A DNA stretch of 45,674 nucleotides from an uncultured Alphaproteobacteria bacterium (GCA_949297665.1 CASFTO010000057.1:1-45674); one strand, 5' to 3'; shown: positions 1 through 9,158, counted from the first letter of the stretch. Notes: generated from the letters alone by a model not told the origin. Numbers and translations: made by a program.

Positions 1-121
1 CTCCCTTTTCTGCCAATACTTTTGTAATAGCGGCGGTCAATGTTGTTTTACCATGGTCAACGTGGCCGATGGTACCAATATTGCAGTGTGGCTTACTGCG
101 TTCAAACTTCTCTTTTGCCAT
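1..121 (-). CDS. tuf: Elongation factor Tu, N-terminal fragment (cut by window start)
   Basis: Only the first 40 codons lie in the window; the rest continues beyond base 1. The translation begins [20 protein letters not shown] and runs into the P-loop [12 protein letters not shown], the GTP-binding G1 motif of EF-Tu, which delivers aminoacyl-tRNA to the ribosome. The ATG at 119-121 is the expected start because the residues before the P-loop match the usual EF-Tu N-terminus. tRNA-Gly and tRNA-Tyr lie just upstream on the same strand, so all three are probably co-transcribed. Domains 2 and 3 cannot be assessed. Confidence 0.97.
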   Translation of the reverse strand, partial: MAKEKFERSKPHCNIGTIGHVDHGKTTLTAAITKVLAEKG

Positions 122-178
122 GAATCTATACCCTAAAATACTGTGTTATGACGAGGCTAATTATTAAAGGAAATTGAA

Positions 179-252
179 TGGAGCGGGTGAAGGGAATCGA
201 ACCCTCGTCATAAGCTTGGAAGGCTTCTGCTCTACCATTGAGCTACACCCGC
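179..252 (-). tRNA. tRNA-Gly (anticodon TCC)
   Basis: The reverse complement folds as a 74-nt cloverleaf with the 3' CCA encoded. The acceptor arm is GCGGGTG/CACCCGC, the D-arm GCTC/GAGC, the anticodon loop CTTCCAA (anticodon TCC) and the T-arm contains GGTTCGATTCC. The outermost anticodon-stem pair is a G/A mismatch; the other four pair. It lies between tRNA-Tyr and tuf, about 58 bp before the tuf start. Confidence 0.96.
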
Positions 253-301
253 TCAAACCAAAAAACCTGAAACAAAAACCTATAGTAAAAACGAAATTAA
301 C

Positions 302-387
302 TGGTGGAGGGGGATGGATTCGAACCATCGTAGACGAAAGTCGACGGATTTACAGTCCGTTGCATTTGACCGCTCTGCCACCCCTCC
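302..387 (-). tRNA. tRNA-Tyr (anticodon GTA)
   Basis: The reverse complement is an 86-nt class II tRNA with a long variable arm. The acceptor arm is GGAGGGG pairing with the 3' CCCCTCC, followed by A and an encoded CCA. The anticodon loop reads CTGTAAA (GTA, tyrosine). A T-loop GGTTCGAATCC is present. It is the first gene of the tRNA-Tyr, tRNA-Gly, tuf unit. Confidence 0.96.
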
Positions 388-442
388 GCTAAAATCGCTT
401 TGCGAGGGAAAAAGAACAAGGTCTTTTAACCTAACAACGAGA

Positions 443-471
443 ATAAGAACGTATTTTTACAATAAAGTCAA
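443..471 (-). promoter_or_regulatory. Candidate sigma70-type promoter of the tRNA-Tyr/tRNA-Gly/tuf unit
   Basis: On the minus strand TTGACT (471-466) is followed after exactly 17 bases by TCTTAT (448-443). The -10 lies about 55 bp before tRNA-Tyr. The near-consensus -35 fits a strongly expressed tRNA/EF-Tu operon. The start point is not determined. Confidence 0.65.
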
Positions 472-541
472 TAATTTTTTTCATTAAATCTTAAAGTTTT
501 GTTGATAGTCTGGATTTATTAAGTAAAAATAGGAAGATACC

Positions 542-1426
542 ATGCGAAAAAATATATTAACAGAGTGCAGTAATCCCCGCACGCGCAATATAGATTTGAT
601 GACGACCACAGAAATAATTGAATGCATCAACCAAGAAGACAGAAAAGTTGCGCGCGCCGTAGCCAAAGCCAAAACAGAAATAGCTCAAGCAGCAGACTGC
701 ATCACTCAAAGCATTTTAAAAGGAGGAAGAGTCGCTTATTTCGGAGCCGGAACAAGTGGTCGCTTAGGAGTACTGGATGCATCGGAATTGCTACCGACTT
801 ACTCACTACCCCCGCATATCATCCAAGGATACATTGCCGGAGGAGACAGTGCTTTAAGACACGCCGCCGAACACGCCGAAGATAACAAAAAATTTGCCTT
901 AAATGACCTAAATTCATTTAATCCCACATCACAAGATGTTGTTATCGGAATATCCGCCAACGGCAACCCCGCATACATTTTAACAATTCTGCAAGAAGCA
1001 CAAAAGCGAGGATGTCAAACAATCGGTATAACCTGCAACCCGCAAGCAAAATTAAGAGAATATTGCGATATTTGCATCACAGTCGTTGTCGGACCGGAAG
1101 TCATCACCGGCTCAAGTCGTATGAAAGCGGGCACGGCACAAAAGATGATATTAAACATGCTCTCGACCACTGCCATGATAAAAATCGGCAAGACCTATGG
1201 AAATTTTATGATAGACGTCACGCCGACATGTAACAAATTAATAGACCGCAGCAATCGTATTATTTCGAGCATATGCAAAATTTCTATTGCCAAAGCCGAA
1301 GAATATCGTATAAAAGCAAACAATAACGTCAAAACCGCTTGTGTAATGTATAAAAAGCAATGCAGTAAAGAAGAAGCGGAACACCTATTAATGCAACACA
1401 ACGGAATTTTACGAAAGGTCATTTGA
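542..1426 (+). CDS. murQ: N-acetylmuramic acid 6-phosphate etherase MurQ
   Basis: MurQ cleaves the lactyl ether of MurNAc-6-phosphate to give GlcNAc-6-phosphate and D-lactate, a cytosolic step of peptidoglycan recycling. The 294-residue protein is of normal family length and has a SIS-type sugar-phosphate fold. Visible motifs are the opening TECSNPRTRNIDLM, the phosphosugar loop FGAGTSGRLGVLDASE (about 67-82), GISANGNPAYI, and TGSSRMKAGTAQKMILNM. E82 and E113 (in HAEDN) align with the two catalytic glutamates known in E. coli MurQ. The ATG has AGGAAG a few bases upstream. rlmB begins one base after its stop, so the two genes form one operon. An AmpG-like importer sits at 18542-19807, but no NagZ or AnmK is in the window. 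Confidence 0.95.
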   Translation: MRKNILTECSNPRTRNIDLMTTTEIIECINQEDRKVARAVAKAKTEIAQAADCITQSILKGGRVAYFGAGTSGRLGVLDASELLPTYSLPPHIIQGYIAGGDSALRHAAEHAEDNKKFALNDLNSFNPTSQDVVIGISANGNPAYILTILQEAQKRGCQTIGITCNPQAKLREYCDICITVVVGPEVITGSSRMKAGTAQKMILNMLSTTAMIKIGKTYGNFMIDVTPTCNKLIDRSNRIISSICKISIAKAEEYRIKANNNVKTACVMYKKQCSKEEAEHLLMQHNGILRKVI

Positions 1427-1427
1427 G

Positions 1428-2186
1428 ATGAAAAAATTCCATAAAGCCAATACATCCGCACCGGATAATAAATCCCAACAATTGATTATTTACGGACGCC
1501 ACGCTGTATTAAGCGCACTAAAAAATCCGAAAAGAAGAATACAAAAACTATTAATCACAGCAGAAAACAAAACCGAAATTGAAAAGATTTCCCCCTCATT
1601 ACCTTTCTCAATCATAGATAAAAAAGAGTTCAATAAAATACTCTCCGAGGATGCCGTTCATCAAGGATTTGCATTATATTGCGCTCGATTAGAAAGCTAT
1701 GACATTGCCGACTTAATTGAAATGGCGAAAGATAAAAAGCGTTGCTGTATTTTAATTTTAGACCAAGTAACCGACCCACAAAATATCGGTGCAATTATTC
1801 GTTCATGCGCTGCATTCAACACATTAGGTTTAGTCGTCCAAGATAAAAACTCACCGCTTGAATCCGGAGCAATGGATAAAGCCGCCGCCGGCACGATAGA
1901 ATTTGTACCGATTGCTCGTGTAACCAATCTAAGCCGCGCCATTGAAACATTAAAAGAAAACGGTTTCTGGGTAATGGGCATGGACGGATATGCCGAAACA
2001 ACTATTGATAAAATCAACAAAGAAGGAAAAATAGCCATTGTCATGGGTTCAGAAGGAAAAGGCATGCGCCGTTTAGTTCAAGAAAACTGCGATTCTTCAG
2101 TTAAGCTACCGATTTCTCCAAACGTCGAGAGCCTAAACGTTTCAACCGCTGCAGCCATTACATTATATGAACTAAGCAAGAAATAA
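1428..2186 (+). CDS. rlmB: TrmH-family rRNA ribose methyltransferase, RlmB type
   Basis: This is a SPOUT (trefoil-knot) methyltransferase of the TrmH/RlmB family, 252 residues. RlmB methylates the 2'-O of a guanosine (G2251 in E. coli) in the peptidyl-transferase region of 23S rRNA using SAM. The N-terminal substrate-binding domain carries IYGRHAVLSALKN. The SPOUT motifs are LDQVTDPQNIGAIIRSCAAF (motif 1), IVMGSEGKGMRRLV (motif 2) and PISPNVESLNVSTAAAI (motif 3). It follows murQ by one base. A strong hairpin terminator follows its stop. Assignment to RlmB rather than another TrmH-type paralogue rests on length and domain plan. Confidence 0.9.
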   Translation: MKKFHKANTSAPDNKSQQLIIYGRHAVLSALKNPKRRIQKLLITAENKTEIEKISPSLPFSIIDKKEFNKILSEDAVHQGFALYCARLESYDIADLIEMAKDKKRCCILILDQVTDPQNIGAIIRSCAAFNTLGLVVQDKNSPLESGAMDKAAAGTIEFVPIARVTNLSRAIETLKENGFWVMGMDGYAETTIDKINKEGKIAIVMGSEGKGMRRLVQENCDSSVKLPISPNVESLNVSTAAAITLYELSKK

Positions 2187-2197
2187 CATTTCATATT

Positions 2198-2229
2198 AAA
2201 AAGGCTGCCGATTACAAGCAGCCTTTTCT
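2198..2229. terminator. Bidirectional Rho-independent terminator after rlmB
   Basis: AAAAGGCTGC (2198-2207) can pair with GCAGCCTTTT (2218-2227) around a short loop. T-rich or A-rich tails flank both sides, so it can end rlmB on the plus strand and the 2249-3058 gene on the minus strand. Confidence 0.8.
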
Positions 2230-2248
2230 ACAAATTCAGATATGAATA

Positions 2249-3058
2249 TCAACGCTCGCCGCGACTTTTTTTCTGAACAACATTATGAATAACCGCATTA
2301 ACTTCATCTAAAGACATTGTTTTGTCTTGAGCTTTCTGCTTACGCAAAGCCTCCTCAGCCTGAGGAACTTCGCGATTCCGTGTATGAATATCATAGCGCA
2401 AACTTTGAGCCTCAGCCACTCTGTTTTTAATAGAGTTGGTACCGCGTTCGACACTACGTTTATATTCTTCTTCTTGTTTTTTCATAACATCAGTTAATTC
2501 ATCTCTGTTAATTTCATCACGAATAACTTCTTCAGGAGCATCCAAGGGTGTTTTCCCCATAAGTTGATCCCAACTAAAGTTCATTGTCTGATGAGGATGT
2601 TCGTGTTGATAAACATAGGCTTTTTCCAAAGTACTGGCACGACCTTCTGCCTCTCTTCTTTTCATCTCTTTGTAAGCCTGAATATTGACATATGAAGTTG
2701 TATACGAATTTTCACGGCCATAACCATCATTAGGTCTTTCTTCAGGATGAGAATTAAAATATTTTTCAGCCGATTTATATATATCATCATAAATTTTATC
2801 TCTTTTGCGAGCGCTGGCTCCATCATGAACATCGACATCGGGACCGTTATTAATTGGGTAGACTGTATATCCGTCAAATTTCCCTCCGGAATTTATTCCG
2901 GGCTCGCCAATTGCCCATTGTTGACTCTGCAAATCAAATCTAATCCGATTACCATATTCATCAACAAAACTAATTGGCTGCTCCATATATTTATTTTGTT
3001 CATCAATTTTTATTAAATTACCATGCTCATCAACATGATTTTTTACCTGTTCTGACAT
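2249..3058 (-). CDS. Hydrophilic protein of unknown function next to the autotransporter
   Basis: I do not recognise this 269-residue protein. It has no signal peptide or membrane segment and is rich in charged residues, Gln, Asn and Tyr. Two copies of a short motif lie near the N-terminus, VDEHGNLIKID and VDEYGNRIRFD, so a small duplication is likely. The last third (about 170-265) is Glu/Lys/Arg-rich and probably helical or coiled-coil. The start at 3058 is chosen because AGGGAG lies 7 bases upstream; a longer frame to 3118 lacks such a site. It begins 68 bp after the autotransporter stop on the same strand with no obvious terminator between, so co-transcription is plausible. Cytosolic, or exported by a signal I cannot see. 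Confidence 0.75.
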   Translation of the reverse strand: MSEQVKNHVDEHGNLIKIDEQNKYMEQPISFVDEYGNRIRFDLQSQQWAIGEPGINSGGKFDGYTVYPINNGPDVDVHDGASARKRDKIYDDIYKSAEKYFNSHPEERPNDGYGRENSYTTSYVNIQAYKEMKRREAEGRASTLEKAYVYQHEHPHQTMNFSWDQLMGKTPLDAPEEVIRDEINRDELTDVMKKQEEEYKRSVERGTNSIKNRVAEAQSLRYDIHTRNREVPQAEEALRKQKAQDKTMSLDEVNAVIHNVVQKKSRGER

Positions 3059-3126
3059 TTTAATTCTCCCTAAAATTTCCACAAATACCAGTATAGCATA
3101 AGCAGAAACATCAGACAAGACAAAAA

Positions 3127-6100
3127 TTAAAAATTATAACGAACCCCCACACCGCCTTCCACACTGCTTTCTTTCTCCGCGTTATGAGAAATCTGCGCAG
3201 CAACAGCAATATCACCATCTTTATAAATAGCCTCTGCGGTTGTCTTCAAACGATTTTTATCTTCATCATAAGCCTCAACACCAAAATCAACTGGAGAACC
3301 ATCCATTCCCACTTTCAAATTTTTATACGGATCTAAGAATTCATGATAATATTTTGTTCCGATAGCCAACATCAGCGAGCGTTCTTTAGCCAATTGAATG
3401 CGTTTACGCAATTTAAGACCGACACCCGCCTCTAAAGAAACGGAATTATTGGATTGCAAATTAAAACCGTCATCTTCTTCAGCTTCACTCATAGAACTTC
3501 CTTGCAGATTAAGTTCCGCCTCAGTAACCAACTCTGCCACCTTCATATCAATACTATATTCGGCATGATTATATAATCCATAATAGAAATCCCAAGTATC
3601 CGCCTCATAAGTTCCAGAAATTGCATGACGCTTATAAGTACCATATCCAGCACCGATACTCGGCATCGTTAAAAACTGAAAACCGTTATTTTGATATAAA
3701 ATCGGTAAAAAGGCCATTAGAATTTTATTATCTCTTGAAGAAGAAGCCTCATCATAATCTGCATCGGCATAAGCAGCTCTCAAGGTTGCCCCCAAACGCC
3801 AATTATGATTTAATTTCTCTCCAAAACCGATATAAGGACTATACACATTATCAGCATAACCGCTCAATCCGTCCTGAGCATCTTTACCTGTCCGATAAAA
3901 GTCCATACCAAAATAAGAACCGTCCAAACCATCCTCTAAAATTCGATTTTGTTCCTGTTCATTCAAGCCACGCAAGACAGCCATATTTTCTCTTGGCAAA
4001 TTAGCATAAAATTGTTTACCTGTTTCAATTTCAACGGTTTCGTCAAAAGTACTCTTATCGCCGGCCCCTTTAATCGCATCAAATAACTTTTCATTATTTT
4101 GCAAACCATAATTTGTTTCAAAGAAAGTTGCCAATTCTTTATCATCCATAATTTCTTCAAATTCTTTACGATTAAGTTCAACATTCGTCACATCATCTTT
4201 AGTTGTGGTCGAGGCCTCAAACATATACGAACCGGAGCTGACATTAAGACCATCATTTTTACCAATAAACGAATTTTTATTGACATAAGCGTCTTCAAAT
4301 CCGCCCATAACAATATCACTATCGGCAACAACATCCCCTTTAAAGCTATCTGCCGTATAAGTTCCCCCCTTAGCAACAACATACGCTCCGGTTTCATCTG
4401 CTTTCATATCATCAAAATTAATATCATTTCCGACCATATCAACTGTACCGGAATTAATAAACGAACCATTTTCCCCGACATAAACCAAATTACTGGAAGC
4501 CGTCGAAACTTCCTTAGCAGTATCTATACATTCACCACCAATTTCACCATTAGAACAAGCACCACCTAATGAGCTATTATAAGAAATCGTTCCTCCATTA
4601 ATAAAAGTACCATTATCAATTTTAACACCATATCCATTACCGGTAACAGTAATAGTTCCGGAGCTGGAATTACTTCCAGAACCATTTACAATATAAACGC
4701 CATTACCCGAATCAACTGTAATACTGCCACGATTAACAAAGGAACCGCCATCAGTTACAACCGCACCATCACCATAAGCAATAGTTATACTACCATTATT
4801 CGTTCCCCCTCCATAAATACCTGTACCATAAACGATTTCTATACTTCCTTCATTAGTAATATTTTTACCGCCCGTTCCCTCATAACCACTAATAGTGCTA
4901 TTATTAGTACCTCCATTCATACCAAAAGACGTATCATTCGAAACATAAATATCTCCATCATTTTCTCCGCCTTGCATACCATATGCATTAGCACCACTTA
5001 TCATTATTTCTCCGGAATTTGTTCCATTAAGTATCCCCACCCCGTCATTACCTACATTAATATCTCCGGAATTTCTACCGCCTTGCATACCAAACGAATC
5101 AACACCGCTAACTTTTATATTTCCAGAATTAGTCCCATTTACAATTCCAATACTATGATTACCGACATTAACAGTACCTGAATTCACAACATCACCCACC
5201 TGACCGTCATTATAAATTCCATACGCATAACCGCTTTCATCATCACAATCACTGCAAGACACGGAAATAGTACCTATATTGCTAAAGTTAGCAGTATTAG
5301 CAGTATAAACACCTAAATTATTGCTTCCATCAACCACAATACTACCACTATTAGAGCCTTGACTAATTCCCTCACTAGTTCGATCAGCAAAATACATACC
5401 GACCCCGGATTTGACAGAGATAGTGCCATAATTATAAGATGTAGAAGGACTTCTCGTATACATACCAATACCTGAATTAACCCAAACAGAACCTAATTGT
5501 TGTAAAGAATTTCCCCCATCTACAACAATTGTTCCGAAAGTATTATTTTGAATAGACGTATTATCTCCCGATGCCATAAGAGCAGTTCCATTACCATTTT
5601 GTACATAAATTGTACCGGAATTTAATGCAGAAGCATTCTTATAAGCAATAATAGGTTTTGCCCCAACAGAAGCATAAACGGTTCCGTTATTCAAAGCAAC
5701 AGAATCATCCCCCTCAGCGGTCATCAGATAAGAGTTTTCGCCTTTCACATACACGGTAGAATCCTTAGATAAAGATATATTTCCACCGTCAGTAGCTTTT
5801 CCGAGAGTAAACTTTTCAACATCCAAACCATCGGGATATTCCATCATATAGCTAGCACCGTCACTAACCCAAAAATAAGTAATATCATCATATTGAGCAT
5901 CATGATAGATATTTCCCTTTGAAACAAAATCCACATCACTACCCTTCATAAAAACAGCCGTAGCGCCATTTGCCTGTAAATAAATTGTGCCATAATTATA
6001 ACCGGAACCATTTGTAAGGAACATTCCCGTTGAATTATCACCGGTCACATAAATAGAATTAACACTATCTGAAGGAGCATCATAGCGTCCGTTAAAAATA

Positions 6101-8727
6101 ACCCCTCCCTCAGTTGCAACAGCCATACCATAGCTATACAAACCGTTAGCATAAATGCTTCCCAAATTAGTTACCGCCGCCCCGCTGTTAGAATCATTTC
6201 TCATTCCGATTGAATTCGTCGCATTAACGACAATATTACCGTAATTATTAGCATAAGCCTCTGCTGTAGCCGTTGAATCCAACCACATACCGACATTAAA
6301 CTGCGAAAAATCTCTATCAAACATTTCAAGAATAATATTTTGATTATTAACGGCAGCACCTTGCTTAGAAACCTGAACAGCTGCAGTTCCGTAAGTTCCC
6401 CCATAATCAACATTTTTATCAAACTGAGCGCCGACAATCATTTCTCCGTCGTTCACAAATAATTGCTTAGTAGTAGAATCATCACCGGACACTGCCACAC
6501 TGGAAGCTGCCACGTCTACAGAAACATTTATTCCGACAGTAGAAGCGGCACTGTCCGGAATAGCAAAAGAATCGCTATTACCCACTTTATAAACTATAGA
6601 ACCGTTATTATACGCAGAAGAGAAATTACCGCCAAAAACCTTAGAATTTGTAGCTTTATTAGAAATATAGATAGTACCATCATTAATCATCTCAACCGAA
6701 CCGGCAAACGCATTATAAATTGCCGTTGACTCTTCGGAATAAACATTAATAATCCCCTTATTTTGTAGCAATACTTCATCTGTTTTATCTTCACCGGCAG
6801 CATAAAGTCCATAATTATTGTTATAGCGAGATTGACCATTTTCAACACCAAGATTGATAACCCCGTAATTAACCACATCTCCTCCGGCAAATGAAGCCAT
6901 AGCATAGCCATTACTAGTCTGCATATCAATCAAACCATAATTAGATAATTTAGGATCTTTCCAATCATAGACTCTTGTTTGCGAACCTTCACCTTTAGCC
7001 GCCAACATTCCATATGAAACACCACCGGAATTTGCTTCATTAACAATACGAATTGTACCACCGGTATCGCCACCATTTCCATCATAAATAGCCTCAGCAT
7101 TACCATTCGTCAATTCAGCTCCGTGCACAGAAAGCATACCAGCAGCAACATCAACACCCGCATCCATAGAAGTTGACGTCAAATCAATCTTAATATTCCC
7201 ACGGTTAAGAGCTTCTGTAGCCGCATCTGCACGAATACCAATCAAACCACCTTTTCCTAATTTTAAGGCATCACCGGCAAGCTGATAACTCCCCTGATAA
7301 GACAAACTAATGTTTCCATAGTTATTCAGTTTCATCTGCTCAGCTAAAGCAGGATTACTATTTCCCTCCAAAAACTTATCGTCAATATAACTACCCATAC
7401 CGATAAGACTAACAGCTACATCCGTTGCACTATTATAACCAGCCCCTAGCTGTATATTACCATAATTATCCGCAGAAACCGTACTACCGCTCAAATTCGT
7501 ACCGGTATAAAGATCAAATAAAACCATACCTAACATTGTACCGGAATTATTTTTTAAATTCTCTTCTTCCCCCTCTGTTTCACCACTTTCACCCGTTCCC
7601 GCCTCAGGATCAAAGATATCAATATCCCCACTACCGGAACCAGCCTGAGTATCACCTGCCTGAGAAGATCCCGTATTATCAATCACGGTTGTTCCGGTAA
7701 TATCTCCGTAATTAACAATTTTAGCACCGGTATCCCCATACATTCCGATAACTGTATGTTTATCACTATTACCTTTAAATGAAATATCAATTTTTCCGTT
7801 TACACCATCGCTCTCGCCTTCTGGAGAATTAATAATCTGCCCCCCATTACTAGCGGCCAACCCAATAGCTCCGTTTGTTGCATCAATTTTAATATAACCG
7901 TTATTAAGCGCTTTAGAGCCTTCGCCATAAACAGAAGCACCAATCGTAGCATCGCTAAGCGACAATGTCCCACCAAACAAATTATTAAAATAAGCGCCAT
8001 CGGAAACAGAAACATAAGAAAGCAAATAATCCGAATTAGCCAACACATTCGGGAGCAATTGAATTTTATCTAAATAATCCGAGGCATAAAGATTTTGTAT
8101 AATACGGTCGATATTATTTTCTAATCCTCCACTATTAATTTTCTGCTTATAATTAGTGATTTTAGTAGCCAATCCGTCATTAGGAACAATCGGAGCAATT
8201 GTATCATCATCTGACGAAGAGCCACCACCGCTGCTACCGCTGCTACCGCCACCGCTAAACGCCAAGATACCACCGCCCAAAGCAGCCCCTCCGAGTATCC
8301 ACGGCCACCAACTACGTTCTTCTTCATTATAATACAAAGATTCTTCATTTCCGACAATTTTATCAGTCCGAGCGGCTTGACCGTCTTGAAGAAACTCACG
8401 ATATTGCTGACTAATTTCATAAGTACAGCCATGACGAGGATTAGCCCCGCTCATCCGAAAAGAATTATAGGCGACATGATCTTTACGTTTAATAGCGATA
8501 CAAAGTCCCGTATCTCCGTTAACATTAACGGCATCAATATTAAGTCCTCGATTAACAGCCTCTCGCAAAATACCCACTTTACCTTTACTGGCCAAATAGT
8601 ACATTTTATTAAAATCATAAGGAGACAAGCGCCCACCGATAGCATACGCACTATCGGACACAAAAAGAGCAGTTAAAACAACCGCAAACGAAAAAACAGA
8701 GGCGCCAAATTTCATCATATAGACCAT
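3127..8727 (-). CDS. Giant autotransporter: ankyrin-like N-terminus, beta-helix passenger, C-terminal barrel
   Basis: About 1866 residues. A signal peptide (cleavage likely after DSAYA, residue 29) is followed by an ankyrin-like segment (about 33-113) with GLNIDAVNVNGDTGLCIAIK and SGANPRHG. A Trp/Gly hydrophobic stretch starting SWWPWILGGAALGGG (about 139-160) leads into a Gly/Ser linker. The passenger (about 180-1560) is made of short degenerate units such as NNGTIYV and NYGNISL, typical of a right-handed beta-helix. The last ~280 residues match an autotransporter beta-domain and end GVGVRYNF with the terminal Phe used in BAM-dependent insertion. Expected role: surface display of an adhesin-like passenger through the outer membrane. 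ATG at 8727 is preferred, but 8718 and 8715 are possible because no clear ribosome site is visible. The substrate or ligand is unknown. Confidence 0.92.
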   Translation of the reverse strand: MVYMMKFGASVFSFAVVLTALFVSDSAYAIGGRLSPYDFNKMYYLASKGKVGILREAVNRGLNIDAVNVNGDTGLCIAIKRKDHVAYNSFRMSGANPRHGCTYEISQQYREFLQDGQAARTDKIVGNEESLYYNEEERSWWPWILGGAALGGGILAFSGGGSSGSSGGGSSSDDDTIAPIVPNDGLATKITNYKQKINSGGLENNIDRIIQNLYASDYLDKIQLLPNVLANSDYLLSYVSVSDGAYFNNLFGGTLSLSDATIGASVYGEGSKALNNGYIKIDATNGAIGLAASNGGQIINSPEGESDGVNGKIDISFKGNSDKHTVIGMYGDTGAKIVNYGDITGTTVIDNTGSSQAGDTQAGSGSGDIDIFDPEAGTGESGETEGEEENLKNNSGTMLGMVLFDLYTGTNLSGSTVSADNYGNIQLGAGYNSATDVAVSLIGMGSYIDDKFLEGNSNPALAEQMKLNNYGNISLSYQGSYQLAGDALKLGKGGLIGIRADAATEALNRGNIKIDLTSTSMDAGVDVAAGMLSVHGAELTNGNAEAIYDGNGGDTGGTIRIVNEANSGGVSYGMLAAKGEGSQTRVYDWKDPKLSNYGLIDMQTSNGYAMASFAGGDVVNYGVINLGVENGQSRYNNNYGLYAAGEDKTDEVLLQNKGIINVYSEESTAIYNAFAGSVEMINDGTIYISNKATNSKVFGGNFSSAYNNGSIVYKVGNSDSFAIPDSAASTVGINVSVDVAASSVAVSGDDSTTKQLFVNDGEMIVGAQFDKNVDYGGTYGTAAVQVSKQGAAVNNQNIILEMFDRDFSQFNVGMWLDSTATAEAYANNYGNIVVNATNSIGMRNDSNSGAAVTNLGSIYANGLYSYGMAVATEGGVIFNGRYDAPSDSVNSIYVTGDNSTGMFLTNGSGYNYGTIYLQANGATAVFMKGSDVDFVSKGNIYHDAQYDDITYFWVSDGASYMMEYPDGLDVEKFTLGKATDGGNISLSKDSTVYVKGENSYLMTAEGDDSVALNNGTVYASVGAKPIIAYKNASALNSGTIYVQNGNGTALMASGDNTSIQNNTFGTIVVDGGNSLQQLGSVWVNSGIGMYTRSPSTSYNYGTISVKSGVGMYFADRTSEGISQGSNSGSIVVDGSNNLGVYTANTANFSNIGTISVSCSDCDDESGYAYGIYNDGQVGDVVNSGTVNVGNHSIGIVNGTNSGNIKVSGVDSFGMQGGRNSGDINVGNDGVGILNGTNSGEIMISGANAYGMQGGENDGDIYVSNDTSFGMNGGTNNSTISGYEGTGGKNITNEGSIEIVYGTGIYGGGTNNGSITIAYGDGAVVTDGGSFVNRGSITVDSGNGVYIVNGSGSNSSSGTITVTGNGYGVKIDNGTFINGGTISYNSSLGGACSNGEIGGECIDTAKEVSTASSNLVYVGENGSFINSGTVDMVGNDINFDDMKADETGAYVVAKGGTYTADSFKGDVVADSDIVMGGFEDAYVNKNSFIGKNDGLNVSSGSYMFEASTTTKDDVTNVELNRKEFEEIMDDKELATFFETNYGLQNNEKLFDAIKGAGDKSTFDETVEIETGKQFYANLPRENMAVLRGLNEQEQNRILEDGLDGSYFGMDFYRTGKDAQDGLSGYADNVYSPYIGFGEKLNHNWRLGATLRAAYADADYDEASSSRDNKILMAFLPILYQNNGFQFLTMPSIGAGYGTYKRHAISGTYEADTWDFYYGLYNHAEYSIDMKVAELVTEAELNLQGSSMSEAEEDDGFNLQSNNSVSLEAGVGLKLRKRIQLAKERSLMLAIGTKYYHEFLDPYKNLKVGMDGSPVDFGVEAYDEDKNRLKTTAEAIYKDGDIAVAAQISHNAEKESSVEGGVGVRYNF
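4948..5169 (-). repeat. Tandem 37-residue repeat inside the autotransporter passenger
   Basis: Two consecutive 111-bp units (5059-5169 and 4948-5058) encode closely related 37-residue blocks. Each opens with NVGN, continues GI.NGTNSG.I..SG, and ends GMQGG.N.GDI. The exact 111-bp spacing of the CCGCCTTGCATACC stretches shows the period. The surrounding passenger repeats are more diverged, so this is the most recent visible duplication. Confidence 0.8.
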
Positions 8728-8827
8728 AAAAAACAATTGCTTTAAGACGATTCTACAAGAAACTTTATTAATAAAGCGTATATTTCCGCAAAATTATAAC
8801 TAATTATCAATACAAGCGTAATATAAC

Positions 8828-8862
8828 AAAAAAGGTTTCCATACCAAACAGAAACCTTTTTT
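8828..8862 (-). terminator. Rho-independent terminator after the small lipoprotein gene
   Basis: AAAAAAGGTTTC (8828-8839) and GAAACCTTTTTT (8851-8862) are perfect complements around an 11-base loop. It lies 26 bp beyond the lipoprotein stop and upstream of the autotransporter, so it insulates the latter. The remaining 8728-8827 bases hold no gene. Confidence 0.8.
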
Positions 8863-8888
8863 AACAGAAAGACATCAACATGAACAGA

Positions 8889-9158
8889 TTAATACGAATA
8901 ATCGATATTTTCTCTGCGATTACTTTGTGTCTGATAAGCATTTGTTGCGGCGGCATCTTTACCTTCGACTTCCAAATGGGGATTAACATACGCCGTAGAA
9001 CCTTTTTCATAGAAATAGAAATCACGTCTTAAGCGCGTCTGATCACGAATAGAAAGAGAATTCCATTCTTGTTCGGTCAATCCATACGGATAAACATTTT
9101 GAGAAGCGGAACAAGCGGACAATAAAAACAGCAACAAGCACAGACCTGTTTTTTTCAT
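8889..9158 (-). CDS. Small lipoprotein of unknown function
   Basis: This 89-residue protein starts MKKTGLCLLLFLLSACSASQ, a lipoprotein signal with lipobox LSAC (lipidated Cys near residue 16). The mature part carries YPYGLTEQEWNSLSIRDQTRLRRDFYFYEKG and ends Tyr-rich; I recognise no domain. The ATG at 9158 is chosen because GGAG lies 7 bases upstream and it places the signal sequence at the N-terminus; a longer frame to 9242 adds an unlikely 28-residue extension. It lies 96 bp downstream of sodB on the same strand. Probably anchored in the outer or inner membrane facing the periplasm. Confidence 0.85.
   Translation of the reverse strand: MKKTGLCLLLFLLSACSASQNVYPYGLTEQEWNSLSIRDQTRLRRDFYFYEKGSTAYVNPHLEVEGKDAAATNAYQTQSNRRENIDYSY

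Noticed and set aside
174..392. 72-codon frame across the tRNA-Gly and tRNA-Tyr genes
   Set aside because: It only reads through the two tRNA genes in reverse; both cloverleaves are intact.
4800..5200. Regular short repeats that could suggest a CRISPR array
   Set aside because: The repeats are in-frame protein repeats of the passenger, of 111-bp period and without unique spacers.
3621..8676. Plus-strand open frames inside the autotransporter gene
   Set aside because: They are short, of odd composition and opposite a full-length family member.
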